Source: an uncultured Pseudomonadota bacterium (GTDB taxonomy: Bacteria > Pseudomonadota > Alphaproteobacteria > Rs-D84). From it: 60,615 nucleotides of DNA. Below the pieces are notes generated by a model. It had not been told where the DNA came from. It saw nothing but the letters and a program-made list of their open reading frames with translations, and searched no databases. A program made the translations under genes and the position numbers. The stretch is taken from the NCBI GenBank assembly GCA_949298405.1, contig CASFWA010000006.1, positions 1 to 60,615 of the forward strand, given 5' to 3'. Shown one piece after another: positions 37,280-45,416 of this stretch (the stretch's first letter is position 1; each line of letters begins with the position of its first letter).

Positions 37280-38758
37280 ATGTCAGAAAATACAAACAAC
37301 ACAGCAAAAATATCAACAAATGAATTAGAAGCGCGTTTGCAGAAAGCAGAGAATATTCGTGCTCGTGACGGTGTTGTTTGGAAAGATAAATTTGACCGCA
37401 CAAATACTATTGCGGATGCGCGTAATTTGACGGATGGTGCACAAGTAAAGTTGGCTGGTCGTATTACCGCCTTGCGTTGGTTGGGTAAACTTATGTTTGG
37501 GCGTATTTATGATATAGACGGTGAAATTCAGTTTTCTATGTCGCGTGAAGAACTAGGTGAAGAACAGTATAAGTTTATGAAAGCAAATGTAGACCTAGGT
37601 GATTTTATTGGTATTACAGGCGAACTGTATCATACGACCGCAGGTGAACTGACTGTTCGCGTATCGAGGTATGATATTTTATCCAAGGCGTTGCGACCAT
37701 TGCCTGAAAAGTTCCATGGACTTACGGATATGGAGACGAGATATCGTCAGCGCTATTTGGATATTATTTCTAATGAAGATACTCGTAATACAATGAAAAT
37801 GCGATTTAAGATGTTGCGTCTTATTCGCGAATATTTGAATTCTAACGGGTTTGTAGAGGTTGAAACACCTATCATGCAGGTTGTGGCAAGTGGTGCTGCT
37901 GCAAGACCTTTTATTACGCATCATAACGCGTTGGATGCAGATTTCTATTTGCGTATTGCACCAGAATTGTTTTTAAAGCAAACAATTGCGGCTGGGTTTG
38001 ATAGGGTTTATGAACTTGGTAAAAACTTCCGTAATGAAGGTATGGATGCGATGCACCTGCAAGAATTTACTATGTTGGAATGGTATGCAGCATATTGGAA
38101 TTACAAGGATAACATAGAATTTTCTTGGAATATGGTTCAGAAGATTCTTATGGAGTTGCGTGGAAGTTTACAGATTGAATATCAAGGGACAAAACTAGAT
38201 TTCAGTAAGTATGAAGAAATAGATTATACTGCGCGCATGAATGACTTGTTGGGTGTTGATATCTTGGAATTTAAAGATACAGATGCATTGAAGAAACAGT
38301 TGGCAGAAAAGGGCATGTTCCCTGCAGACGAATTAGAAGAATTAAAATCTGTACCTTCTATTGTTGACTATGTGTTCAAGCGCAAGATTCGTGACCAAAT
38401 TGTGCAACCTGCAATAGTTTATAACTATCCTGCATATTTGATACCTTTGGCGCGCAGAAATGATGAAGACAACAGAAGAATAGACATATTCCAGTTGATA
38501 GTATGTGGTGCGGAATTGATAAAGGCTTATTCTGAACTTGTTGACCCAATAGTGCAACGTGCCGCGTTCGAAGAACAGGCAAAGAATAAGGCCGCTGGTG
38601 ACGAAGAAGCCTTTGATTTGGACGAAGATTTCTTGCGTGCTATGGAACATGGTATGCCACCAATTTCTGGGCTTGGGTTGGGAATAGATAGATTCTTTTC
38701 AATAATAGCAAATCAACCAACTTTGCGTGATGTAATATTATTCCCGATAATGAAGTAG
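37280..38758 (+). CDS. lysS: Lysyl-tRNA synthetase, class II
   Basis: 492 aa from MSENTNNT (37280, AAAAAGG upstream); the earlier ATG at 37220 lies in the terminator. An OB-fold anticodon domain (LAGRITALRWLGKLMFGRIYDI) is followed by the class II core: motif 1 FVEVETPIM, motif 2 FRNEGMDAMHLQEFTMLEWY, motif 3 GLGLGIDRFF. It starts 28 nt after a terminator hairpin. It is followed 21 nt later by a divergent RelA/SpoT-like gene. Confidence 0.95.
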   Translation: MSENTNNTAKISTNELEARLQKAENIRARDGVVWKDKFDRTNTIADARNLTDGAQVKLAGRITALRWLGKLMFGRIYDIDGEIQFSMSREELGEEQYKFMKANVDLGDFIGITGELYHTTAGELTVRVSRYDILSKALRPLPEKFHGLTDMETRYRQRYLDIISNEDTRNTMKMRFKMLRLIREYLNSNGFVEVETPIMQVVASGAAARPFITHHNALDADFYLRIAPELFLKQTIAAGFDRVYELGKNFRNEGMDAMHLQEFTMLEWYAAYWNYKDNIEFSWNMVQKILMELRGSLQIEYQGTKLDFSKYEEIDYTARMNDLLGVDILEFKDTDALKKQLAEKGMFPADELEELKSVPSIVDYVFKRKIRDQIVQPAIVYNYPAYLIPLARRNDEDNRRIDIFQLIVCGAELIKAYSELVDPIVQRAAFEEQAKNKAAGDEEAFDLDEDFLRAMEHGMPPISGLGLGIDRFFSIIANQPTLRDVILFPIMK

Positions 38759-38779
38759 AAAGGAGAAAGGGGGAACATA

Positions 38780-40186
38780 ATGTCTACCCAATATTCAGTA
38801 AATTATGCCGCGGATTTGACAGCAGAAAATGACCGGAAAAATTTAATGGCGATTGAAGCCGCGCGTCAGTCCGGTCGAATAAATGATGAGGCGGCTAAAT
38901 ATTTATCAGAATTATATTCTGATGGTTTGACCTGGTTTCGCGAGGTGTTTTATTTCTTAGGTAAATGTTTTGGTGCACCTAAGGCACCGGTTATGCGATA
39001 TGACTATGCCACAGATAATACTATTGACGAACCAATAAAAATTGCAGATATAAATCCGTTGTCGCCATATATTGTGCAACACCGGTTAGATGCGGACCCT
39101 ATGCGCAATCAGTTTTTTACAAGTGGCGAAGGGCATAAGATAGACTTGGCTGTATCTTCGATTGTTACTGTTATTGTTGGTGCGCAAAAAAAGATAGACA
39201 GGGCACTAGATAAAATTACTGGTAAATATTATGCGGCTTATGTAGAAGAGGTTGCCAGTACTGTATATCGTGTAATTGCTGCGCATGAAAGGGTTGCGTC
39301 TGCCAGGGCGGTTGCCGAAAAAATACGTACCAAATTAAAAGAAAAATATATATCAACACCGTCAGAAACAGTGTTGTCTATTATAGGTTCCGGACACGAG
39401 AAAATCGCAGTAGAGTTAGTTCGCGAACTTGATAAAATTGAAAAGCCGCGCATGCGCCTGCAAGACGTATGGCGTGTGAAATGCTTGTTTGACTTGATAC
39501 CGCAGGCAAGATTTTTTATAGAACGTGTACATGAAATGATGCCAGATAGAATAATATCTGTTCGTGATAAGTTCTATGATATGGAAAACCCGCGTAATTA
39601 TCGTGATGCAAAATTAATAATAGATATCGGTAAGGACGGCAAGGTTGTACCATTAGAAATTATTTGTCAGGTTCGTACTTTTTTTGAATATGAAAGAAAA
39701 ACGCATGAACACTATGAAATAAGCAGAAAAGCCAACAATAAAAACAGTGAAAGAATAGAGCAAAAACTTGCTGATTATATGGAAAAGGGGGTAAAAGAAT
39801 ATAACCTTTTGATATGCCAGTGCCTAGAAGATCTGTTTGAACGTGTTGGATGGAATATATTGTACAGTCAGGGAAACGGCGTTTCTATGTTTGAAGGCTT
39901 CCCCAAAATGTGCAAGTTATATTATCCGCAGAAAATACTAGAAGTAATAATAGATAAACTAGATAATGCTATTGAAAACGAGGTCTTTCACGTTACAAAC
40001 GCACCGGCAAAATTAACCGAGGCGCAAGAAAGTGAAATATTCAGATTTATGGCAAGATTTATTTTGGTATCAGCCATGCCATATGTTCAACGCGACTGGT
40101 CTGTACCGTCTGATACAATGTCTGGGAAATTGTTTAACTTTGTAATGACAGAAGTTCAGCGATACTATAAAAAGACTGATAAATAG
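38780..40186 (+). CDS. Divergent RelA/SpoT-like nucleotidyltransferase-domain protein
   Basis: 468 aa. No close family is recognised, but residues 226-313 follow the order of an alarmone-synthetase domain. LQDVWRVKCLF sits where RSH proteins have D-x-x-G/A-x-R. NYRDAKLIIDI sits where they have GYR-x-L/K. PLEIICQVRTFFEYERKTHEHYE sits where they have EIQIRT..AE..H..YE. The 220-residue N-terminal and 150-residue C-terminal parts are helical and unassigned; there is no HD hydrolase or TGS domain. A role in (p)ppGpp-like signalling is inference. GAAAGGGGG precedes ATG, and it is probably co-transcribed with lysS. Confidence 0.5.
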   Translation: MSTQYSVNYAADLTAENDRKNLMAIEAARQSGRINDEAAKYLSELYSDGLTWFREVFYFLGKCFGAPKAPVMRYDYATDNTIDEPIKIADINPLSPYIVQHRLDADPMRNQFFTSGEGHKIDLAVSSIVTVIVGAQKKIDRALDKITGKYYAAYVEEVASTVYRVIAAHERVASARAVAEKIRTKLKEKYISTPSETVLSIIGSGHEKIAVELVRELDKIEKPRMRLQDVWRVKCLFDLIPQARFFIERVHEMMPDRIISVRDKFYDMENPRNYRDAKLIIDIGKDGKVVPLEIICQVRTFFEYERKTHEHYEISRKANNKNSERIEQKLADYMEKGVKEYNLLICQCLEDLFERVGWNILYSQGNGVSMFEGFPKMCKLYYPQKILEVIIDKLDNAIENEVFHVTNAPAKLTEAQESEIFRFMARFILVSAMPYVQRDWSVPSDTMSGKLFNFVMTEVQRYYKKTDK

Positions 40187-40192
40187 CAGTAA

Positions 40193-40228
40193 AGCCCCGT
40201 AGGAAATAAAACTATCGGGGCTGTTTTA
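40193..40228 (+). terminator. Terminator of lysS-RSH-like operon
   Basis: AGCCCCGTAG, loop, CTATCGGGGCT followed by GTTTTATTTTT. Confidence 0.8.
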
Positions 40229-40271
40229 TTTTTACTTGCTTTAATAATTCTTATCGGCAACAATAATTACA

Positions 40272-40294
40272 GGATTCTATGTTTTGTGGAATCC
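40272..40294 (+). promoter_or_regulatory. Hairpin in the csp 5' UTR
   Basis: GGATTC, 11-nt loop, GAATCC, about 30 nt upstream of the cold-shock gene start. Structured 5' UTRs are a known feature of cold-shock mRNAs; a thermosensor role is inference. Confidence 0.4.
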
Positions 40295-40322
40295 ATAACA
40301 AGCATAAGAAAGGAAAGTAATT

Positions 40323-40667
40323 ATGCGTCAAGGTAAAGTAAAATGGTACAATGGTAAAAAGTGCTTCGGTTTCATTACGCCGGATACACCTAATGAAAAC
40401 GGCAATATGGACGATGTTTTTGTTCATTCCAGCTCTTTGAAAGCGGCGGGCATCAGATTCTTGAATGAAAATGATATTGTCGAATTTGAAGAGGAAGTCC
40501 GAAATGATAAATTATCTGCAACGACAATAAAATTAATTCAGCGTGATGAAGAGTCGGCAAGAAGATTTCAAGAACGTCGTGCAGAACGCCGCCGTGCACG
40601 CGAAGACAGAAAGCAGCGCGGTGAAAAGGCAGAACGCCGTTCTGGTTTCGCTTTTTGGAAAAAATAA
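40323..40667 (+). CDS. Cold-shock domain protein with basic C-terminal tail
   Basis: 114 aa. Residues 1-72 are a cold-shock domain: KVKWYNGKKCFGFITP (RNP1 with KCFGFI, where K-G-F-G-F is usual) and VFVHSS (RNP2). The remaining 40 residues are Arg/Glu-rich (RFQERRAERRRARED) and end in GFAFWKK, a tail that could add non-specific RNA binding. AGGAAAG precedes ATG. Monocistronic with its own terminator. Confidence 0.88.
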   Translation: MRQGKVKWYNGKKCFGFITPDTPNENGNMDDVFVHSSSLKAAGIRFLNENDIVEFEEEVRNDKLSATTIKLIQRDEESARRFQERRAERRRAREDRKQRGEKAERRSGFAFWKK

Positions 40668-40690
40668 GTTCTTTTATTGTTTTGTTAGTT

Positions 40691-40718
40691 AGCGCCCCTT
40701 ATTGGGGCGTTTTTTTTA
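40691..40718 (+). terminator. Terminator of csp gene
   Basis: GCGCCCC, loop TTATT, GGGGCGT, eight T residues. Confidence 0.85.
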
Positions 40719-40785
40719 TTTATGATACTTGCTTTTTATATGTGCTGGAATTATATTGTATATATGATAAAAAGGAGTTTAAAAC

Positions 40786-41325
40786 ATGTGGACTGTAATT
40801 GCTATTGTTGCTGTAATATTGTTATATTTTATTGCGGTTTATAATGGATTGATTGCAAGAAAGAATCAGGCAAAAGAGGCTTGGTCAACAATAGATACGC
40901 AGTTAAAGCGTCGTTATGATTTAATACCGAATTTAATTGAAACTGTACGTGGTGCGGCAAAACATGAAAGGGAAACTCTGCAAGCAGTAACCGAGGCGCG
41001 AAATGCTGCTATGTCTGCGAATGGTCCTGCAAAAGCAGATGCAGAAAATCATTTGACGGAAACTTTAAAGAGCATATTTGCATTGTCTGAAAATTATCCG
41101 ACTTTGCGTGCGAATGAAAATTTCTTAGAATTACAACGTGAATTGACTGATACTGAAACAAAGATACAAGCAGCACGTCAATTTTATAATACTGTTGTGA
41201 TGGGGTTAAATACACAGATTCAGCAGTTCCCAAGCAATATTGTTGCGAATATGTTTCATATAACAGAAGAAAAGTTATTTGAAATGGATGAAGCAGAAAA
41301 AGTTGCACCAAAAGTAAAGTTTTAA
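40786..41325 (+). CDS. lemA: LemA family protein
   Basis: 179 aa. One N-terminal TM helix (VIAIVAVILLYFIAVYNGL) is followed by the LemA helical domain (RKNQAKEAWSTIDTQLKRRYDLIPNLIETV, then NFLELQRELTDTETKIQAARQFYN and YNTVVMGLNTQIQQFP). Usually inner-membrane anchored with an exposed helical bundle. LemA and HtpX genes are often neighbours, but here htpX is 15 kb away. AAAGGAG precedes ATG. Confidence 0.93.
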   Translation: MWTVIAIVAVILLYFIAVYNGLIARKNQAKEAWSTIDTQLKRRYDLIPNLIETVRGAAKHERETLQAVTEARNAAMSANGPAKADAENHLTETLKSIFALSENYPTLRANENFLELQRELTDTETKIQAARQFYNTVVMGLNTQIQQFPSNIVANMFHITEEKLFEMDEAEKVAPKVKF

Positions 41326-41350
41326 AAAAGTCCCGCGAAGCGGGATTTTT
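41325..41350 (+). terminator. Terminator of lemA
   Basis: AAAAAGTCCCGC, loop GAA, GCGGGATTTTT. Confidence 0.85.
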
Positions 41351-41411
41351 ACTTGATTTTTCTGAAAAAACAGTATAAACTGAGCCTCGCTGGATAACCA
41401 GAACTGAATAA

Positions 41412-41434
41412 GTTATATGTCTTTTGGTCATATA
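41412..41434 (+). promoter_or_regulatory. Hairpin in the rpsD leader
   Basis: TTATATG, loop TCTTTTGGT, CATATAA in the roughly 110-nt leader of rpsD. S4 autoregulates through mRNA structure in other bacteria; whether this leader does so is untested. Confidence 0.4.
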
Positions 41435-41491
41435 AACGATAAGGAATCTGTGAAATGTCTGGCACAAACAAAAACCAAAAGGATAAAAATT

Positions 41492-42124
41492 ATGGCAAGA
41501 GCAGGCGCAAAGCGCAGCACAAGAAAATTGAAAATCGGACGTAGTCTGGGCGTAAATTTGTGGGGTCAGGCTAAATCTCCATTTAACAAACGTAAATACA
41601 AACCTGGTCAGCATGGGCCAACATCTCGTGGTGGTAATTCTTCTGATTACGCCAAACAGATGCGTGCAAAACAGACTTTGAAAGGTTATTATGGAAATAT
41701 CGGTGAAAAGAAGTTCCGTGCATATTATCTGGAAGCAGAAAATATGAAGGGGGACACACCAGATAACTTAATTGGTTTGTTGGAACGTCGTTTGGACGCA
41801 GTTGTATATCGTTCTAAATTAGCACCAACAGTATTTGCATCTCGTCAGTTGGTAAGCCATGGTCACATTTATGTTAATGGCAAGCGTGTAAAAATTGCTT
41901 CTTATCAGGTAAAACCTGGGGATGTTATCACAGTTAGTGAAAAAGCGAAACAGATGCCATTGGTTGTATTGGCTTTGGAATCTGCAGAACGCACATATCC
42001 AGATTATATTAACGTAGATAGCGCAAACTTTACTGCAACATTTACACGTGTACCTGCATTTGCAGACGTACCATATCCTGTACAAATGTTCCCAGAATTG
42101 GTTGTTGAATTCTATTCTCGTTAA
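41492..42124 (+). CDS. rpsD: 30S ribosomal protein S4
   Basis: 210 aa from [10 protein letters not shown] (41492), with AAAAGGA upstream; the longer in-frame start has no support. LPPGQHG-type [20 protein letters not shown] is followed by the S4 RNA-binding domain [38 protein letters not shown]4 nucleates 16S assembly and can repress its own mRNA. Monocistronic here, away from the alpha operon, as in many alphaproteobacteria. Confidence 0.97.
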   Translation: MARAGAKRSTRKLKIGRSLGVNLWGQAKSPFNKRKYKPGQHGPTSRGGNSSDYAKQMRAKQTLKGYYGNIGEKKFRAYYLEAENMKGDTPDNLIGLLERRLDAVVYRSKLAPTVFASRQLVSHGHIYVNGKRVKIASYQVKPGDVITVSEKAKQMPLVVLALESAERTYPDYINVDSANFTATFTRVPAFADVPYPVQMFPELVVEFYSR

Positions 42125-42134
42125 TAGAAAAAAT

Positions 42135-42160
42135 AAAACCGCCGGTTTGGCGGTTTTTTT
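42135..42160 (+). terminator. Terminator of rpsD
   Basis: AAAACCGCC, loop GGTTT, GGCGGTTTTTTT. Confidence 0.85.
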
Positions 42161-42177
42161 ATATTTGTGGTGGAAAA

Positions 42178-42234
42178 CTGCCCTTTGTGTGGAGATAAGT
42201 TTTGCACTGTGTATAAGGAAGTGCATAAGGGCAG
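42178..42234. other. Nested hairpin between rpsD and RNA copy B
   Basis: Outer stem CTGCCCTT (42178-42185) / AAGGGCAG (42227-42234), inner stem TGCACT (42203-42208) / AGTGCA (42220-42225). It lies just 3' of copy B on the minus strand, in the place where copies A and C have a protein gene. No coding potential that I trust. Confidence 0.5.
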
Positions 42235-42240
42235 ATTCCA

Positions 42241-42420
42241 TAAAAATAACCACCCAATAATAAGTTTTAAGGTGGTTGGAGTTTCTAAACAATAACTTGA
42301 ATTGCGTGTTTATTCCATATATTCGCACACTCCAACCATTTTATTTACGGTTGGAGATATTTTTCGTCATCTCTGACGCAAGTTAGGGCTTAGAATTCCC
42401 ATGTGGCAACACACCAACAC
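42241..42420 (-). ncRNA. Structured RNA family, copy B (orphan)
   Basis: About 180 nt, minus strand, with no gene downstream. P1 is ACCA-type stem around loop GTGTT (42416-42404). P2 is GGG/CCC (42400-42386), P3 CGTC/GACG (42378-42365). P4 is segment 1 CTCCAACC (42356-42349) with segment 2 GGTTGGAG (42337-42330). P5 is GTGTG/CACGC (42330-42304) with loop CGAATATATGGAATAAA, and P6 is CAAT/ATTG. Segment 3 CTCCAACC (42281-42274) runs into the terminator AACCACC/GGTGGTT. TATAAT at 42432-42427 places the start at about 42420, at the base of P1. Confidence 0.72.
42242..42277 (-). terminator. Terminator of RNA copy B
   Basis: On minus AACCACC, loop of about 16 nt, GGTGGTT, ATTTTT. Four bases of the 5' arm (AACC) belong to segment 3, so segment 2-3 pairing would disrupt it. 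Confidence 0.65.
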
Positions 42421-42426
42421 GCAAGC

Positions 42427-42432
42427 ATTATA
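42427..42432 (-). promoter_or_regulatory. -10 box of RNA copy B
   Basis: TATAAT on minus; no convincing -35. Expected start about 42420. Confidence 0.55.
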
Positions 42433-42480
42433 CATTATTTTTTATGATTGTATATATTTTTGTTTAGTATTTCAGGATTC

Positions 42481-42508
42481 TTGACATTAAAAGGTAAAAA
42501 AGTAGAAT
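42481..42508 (+). promoter_or_regulatory. Promoter of trpL-trpS
   Basis: Perfect -35 TTGACA (42481-42486), 16-nt spacer, -10 TAGAAT (42503-42508), 8 nt to the trpL ATG at 42517. The leader peptide start is therefore at or next to the mRNA 5' end. Confidence 0.75.
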
Positions 42509-42516
42509 ATATAAAT

Positions 42517-42567
42517 ATGATAAACATTAGTTCTTATTTTTCTTTTCTTGTTTGGTGGCGCCGCTAG
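42517..42567 (+). CDS. trpL: trpL-type leader peptide (MINISSYFSFLVWWRR)
   Basis: 16 codons plus TAG, with tandem Trp codons TGG TGG at 42553-42558 just before the stop. The peptide resembles alphaproteobacterial TrpL peptides (NIS near the start, Trp run and Arg at the end), which are leaderless and control trpE by ribosome stalling. Here it precedes trpS. Downstream are GC-rich GGCGCC/GGGGCC overlapping the stop, CTGATA/TATTAG and TGTGC/GCACA hairpins. None is a textbook terminator, so the exact attenuation mechanism is unresolved. Confidence 0.75.
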   Translation: MINISSYFSFLVWWRR

Positions 42568-42630
42568 GGGCCTGATAGTTATTTTATTAGTATTTTGTGC
42601 TTTCTTTTTGCACACAAAAAAATTAACATA
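42553..42630 (+). promoter_or_regulatory. Candidate tryptophan-responsive attenuator of trpS
   Basis: The region from the Trp codons to the trpS ribosome-binding site holds three stackable hairpins: GGCGCC/GGGGCC with one mismatch (42557-42572), CTGATA/TATTAG (42572-42590) and TGTGC/GCACA (42596-42615). Ribosome position on trpL would change the first one. Termination versus translation control cannot be decided by eye. Confidence 0.45.
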
Positions 42631-42649
42631 AAAATAAGGATTTTTAATT

Positions 42650-43705
42650 ATGACAGATACAAAAAATATTGTTTTAACGGGTATACGTCCAACGGGTGCT
42701 TTGCATATAGGGCATCTGGTGGGGTCCTTACAGGCGAACGTAGATATTCAAAATCAGGGGGACTATGTTCGTATGTATGGTATGATTGCTGATGCGCAAG
42801 GTTTGACCGATAATTTTGATAATCCAGATAAAGTTCGTCAGAATGTTATGGAAGTTGCATTAGATATGTTGGCTGTTGGTTATGACCCGGATAAGACAAC
42901 CATGTTTATTCAGTCAGAAGTTTCTGAATTAACAGAGTTAACTTTTTACTATATGAATTTAGTGACGGTTGCACGTCTGCAACGCAATCCGACTGTAAAA
43001 ACGGAAATATCACAGAAGGAAAAATTTAACGGTGGTGTGCCTGTTGGTTTCTTTACATATCCAATTTCTCAGGCTGCGGACATAACTGCTTTTGATGCGA
43101 ATATTGTTCCTGTTGGGGAAGACCAATTACCGATGTTAGAACAAGCAAGTGAGATTGTTCATAAGTTTAACAGTATCTACGGTGAAACATTGGTTATGCC
43201 GCATGCGGTGGTTCCGCAATCAAAGGCGGCCGCAAGATTACCTGGTACAGATGGTAATGCAAAAATGAGCAAATCTTTGAATAATTGCATTTATCTGAAA
43301 GATTCTGCAGATGAGATTGCAGCAAAGGTTAAAACAATGTTTACCGACCCAAATCATTTGCGAATAGAAGACCCAGGGAATACGACAGAAAATCCTGTGT
43401 TTATATATCTTTCTGTTTTTGCAAAACCGGAACATTTTGCCGCGTTTTTGCCTGAATATGCTGGTTATGAAGAACTTGCCGCGCATTATGAACGTGGTGG
43501 ATTGGGTGATGTAAAGGTAAAGAAGTTCTTAAATTCTGTACTGCAAGAAACATTGCGTCCTATACGTGAAAGACGTGAAGAATTCGCGCGCAATCCAGAT
43601 AAAGTAATGGATATATTGCGAGAAGGAACAAAGACGGCACGTAGTGCGGCTGCAGAAACGGTTATGCGTGTAAAGCGTGCAATGAAATTAAATTATTTTG
43701 ATTAA
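42650..43705 (+). CDS. trpS: Tryptophanyl-tRNA synthetase
   Basis: 351 aa class I synthetase. HIGH signature in [19 protein letters not shown] signature in [12 protein letters not shown], and the Trp-pocket region DAQGLTDNF and [16 protein letters not shown] precedes ATG. Lies behind a Trp-codon leader peptide, so charging of tRNA-Trp probably feeds back on its expression. Confidence 0.97.
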   Translation: MTDTKNIVLTGIRPTGALHIGHLVGSLQANVDIQNQGDYVRMYGMIADAQGLTDNFDNPDKVRQNVMEVALDMLAVGYDPDKTTMFIQSEVSELTELTFYYMNLVTVARLQRNPTVKTEISQKEKFNGGVPVGFFTYPISQAADITAFDANIVPVGEDQLPMLEQASEIVHKFNSIYGETLVMPHAVVPQSKAAARLPGTDGNAKMSKSLNNCIYLKDSADEIAAKVKTMFTDPNHLRIEDPGNTTENPVFIYLSVFAKPEHFAAFLPEYAGYEELAAHYERGGLGDVKVKKFLNSVLQETLRPIRERREEFARNPDKVMDILREGTKTARSAAAETVMRVKRAMKLNYFD

Positions 43706-43729
43706 GAAAAAATAAGGAAAGGATAGAAA

Positions 43730-44470
43730 ATGAAAAAATATTTAATCTGGGCAGGTAGTGTAATTGGTGCTGGTGCGGTTATGGCATTGGTATTCGGTAT
43801 GTTTACCCAACCGCGTGAAATGCGTTTAATTTCTGTCTCTGGCGAGTGTTTAACAACAGTACCTAAGGATAGAACTGCGATAACTTTACGCGTGACTACG
43901 CTAGATAAAAATGCAGCTGTGTCGATGAAGATGGCAACCGCAAAGGTGGCAGAAATAACAAACTTCTTAAAGACGCAAGATGTGAAGATGCAGACGACAG
44001 AATTTAATTCATACGAAAAATCCGAATGGAATCGTGAATTAGAAAAGTCTGTTGTTCTTGGTATAGAAACAACGATAGCCGTAGAAGTTTCTGCAGATAA
44101 TATAGAAGCGATAGAAAAGGTGTTGTCTAAGTTTGCTGGTCAGGAAAATATTTATTCTGAAAACTTGCGTATGTATACCAGTGCCGAAGCGATGAAGCCT
44201 GTTTTGGAAGATTGCTTAGGTAAAGCGGTTGAAAATGCGCGTGAACGAGCAAATGCTTTGGCCACAGGTGACGGTCGTGAAGCGGGGAAATTGGTAAATG
44301 TATCGTATAATGCGAATACATCTTCTTCTATTCAACCGCGTGCATCTAATTTCTTAGCAACTGGTGCGAAAATGGCGGGTGCAGAAGATTCTATGGCGAT
44401 GTCTGGCAGTATAGTTTCAAAAGATACAGAAGTATCCGTAAGTGTATCTGCAACATTTGATATAAAATAA
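43730..44470 (+). CDS. SIMPL-domain (DUF541) protein
   Basis: 246 aa. One N-terminal TM or uncleaved signal (WAGSVIGAGAVMALVFGMF), then the SIMPL domain: LISVSGECLTTVPKDRTAITLRV at the start, NALATGDGREAGKLVNVSYN near the end, and VSVSVSATFDIK as the final strand. Periplasmic; some relatives are linked to oxidative-stress defence, but the biochemical role is unknown. AAGGAAAGG precedes ATG. The stop overlaps the Xer start (TAATG). Confidence 0.88.
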   Translation: MKKYLIWAGSVIGAGAVMALVFGMFTQPREMRLISVSGECLTTVPKDRTAITLRVTTLDKNAAVSMKMATAKVAEITNFLKTQDVKMQTTEFNSYEKSEWNRELEKSVVLGIETTIAVEVSADNIEAIEKVLSKFAGQENIYSENLRMYTSAEAMKPVLEDCLGKAVENARERANALATGDGREAGKLVNVSYNANTSSSIQPRASNFLATGAKMAGAEDSMAMSGSIVSKDTEVSVSVSATFDIK

Positions 44471-45390
44471 TGAATGAAACGATACAAGAGTTCATAAATT
44501 ATTTAACACAGACGAAGAACTATTCTGTGCATACGGCAAGTGCTTATGAAAACGATATCCGTGATTTTGTAAAATTCTACGAGAACTTTACAGGCGCGGA
44601 TGTTTTTATTAATGACATGGTGCGTGCAGACACTATATGTTTTCGTTCTTGGCTTGCAGACAGACAGCGTCGCAATTTAGCACATAAATCAACTGCGCGT
44701 GCTTTATCATCTGTTCGTGGTTTTTATAAATTTCTTAATAAGCAATACGGTGTAAAAAATGATGCAATTGGTTTAATTTCTTCGCCGAAAGTGCCACGCA
44801 AGTTATCAAAAGCGATAGAAGTCAGTGATGTTGAGCATATGCACGATGCGATAAAAGAATTAGATGCAACTGAACCATGGATTGCCGCACGTGATTGGGC
44901 TTTAGTTTTGTTAATATTTGGTTGTGGTCTTCGTATATCAGAAGCATTGTCTTTAAAGAATATAGATATTATAAACAGACCAGATTCTTTGCGTATAATG
45001 GGGAAGGGGGGGAAGGAAAGAATAGTTCCTGTTTTACCTGCAGTATTAGATGCGATAGATAAGTATATAAAATTGCGCCCATTTGGCAATGATACAGAAG
45101 ATGAATTGTTCAGGAGTGTTCGCGGTCTTCCGATGTCTGCGCGGATGGCAGAAAAGGTAGTAGAAAGATTAAGACATTATCTGCAATTACCAGATTATGT
45201 GACGCCGCACGCATTAAGACATACATTTGCGACGGCATTGCTTGCAGGTGGTGCGGATTTAAGAAGTTTGCAAGAATTATTGGGGCATTCTTCGTTATCT
45301 ACCACACAACTTTACACGAAAGTAAATATGGCGGAGATAATGAGTGCTTACGAGCACGCACATCCGCGTGCGCACGATGAAGAAGATTAA
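44470..45390 (+). CDS. XerC/XerD-type tyrosine recombinase
   Basis: 306 aa, typical chromosome-dimer-resolution length. An N-terminal SAM-like core-binding domain (QEFINYLTQTKNYSVHTASAYENDIRDF) is followed by the catalytic domain. Its catalytic Arg is in GCGLRISEALSL, HALRHTFAT supplies the His-x-x-Arg, GHSSLSTTQ the second His, and the nucleophilic Tyr is in QLYTKV. XerC versus XerD cannot be decided from one copy. It is coupled to the SIMPL gene by a 1-nt overlap and is not next to any visible element, so a housekeeping role is likely. Confidence 0.9.
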   Translation: MNETIQEFINYLTQTKNYSVHTASAYENDIRDFVKFYENFTGADVFINDMVRADTICFRSWLADRQRRNLAHKSTARALSSVRGFYKFLNKQYGVKNDAIGLISSPKVPRKLSKAIEVSDVEHMHDAIKELDATEPWIAARDWALVLLIFGCGLRISEALSLKNIDIINRPDSLRIMGKGGKERIVPVLPAVLDAIDKYIKLRPFGNDTEDELFRSVRGLPMSARMAEKVVERLRHYLQLPDYVTPHALRHTFATALLAGGADLRSLQELLGHSSLSTTQLYTKVNMAEIMSAYEHAHPRAHDEED

Positions 45391-45416
45391 AAAAATCCCC
45401 ATTGTGGGGATTTTTT
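45389..45416. terminator. Bidirectional terminator
   Basis: AAAAAATCCCC, loop, GGGGATTTTTT, between the Xer gene and rnj. Confidence 0.85.

Noticed and set aside
37136..37280. T-box riboswitch upstream of lysS
   Set aside because: No T-box sequence (TGGNACCGCG) or specifier loop is visible; the structure is a plain rod plus terminator.
42165..42296. Plus-strand ORF of about 42 codons starting GTG GTG with a CPLCGDKFC stretch between rpsD and copy B
   Set aside because: No ribosome-binding site. It sits immediately after the rpsD terminator and overlaps the copy B terminator and nested hairpin, which explain the sequence constraints better.
44470..45390. Xer-type recombinase as integrase of a mobile element
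   Set aside because: Length and motifs fit chromosomal XerC/D, it is coupled to a SIMPL gene, and no att repeats or element genes flank it.
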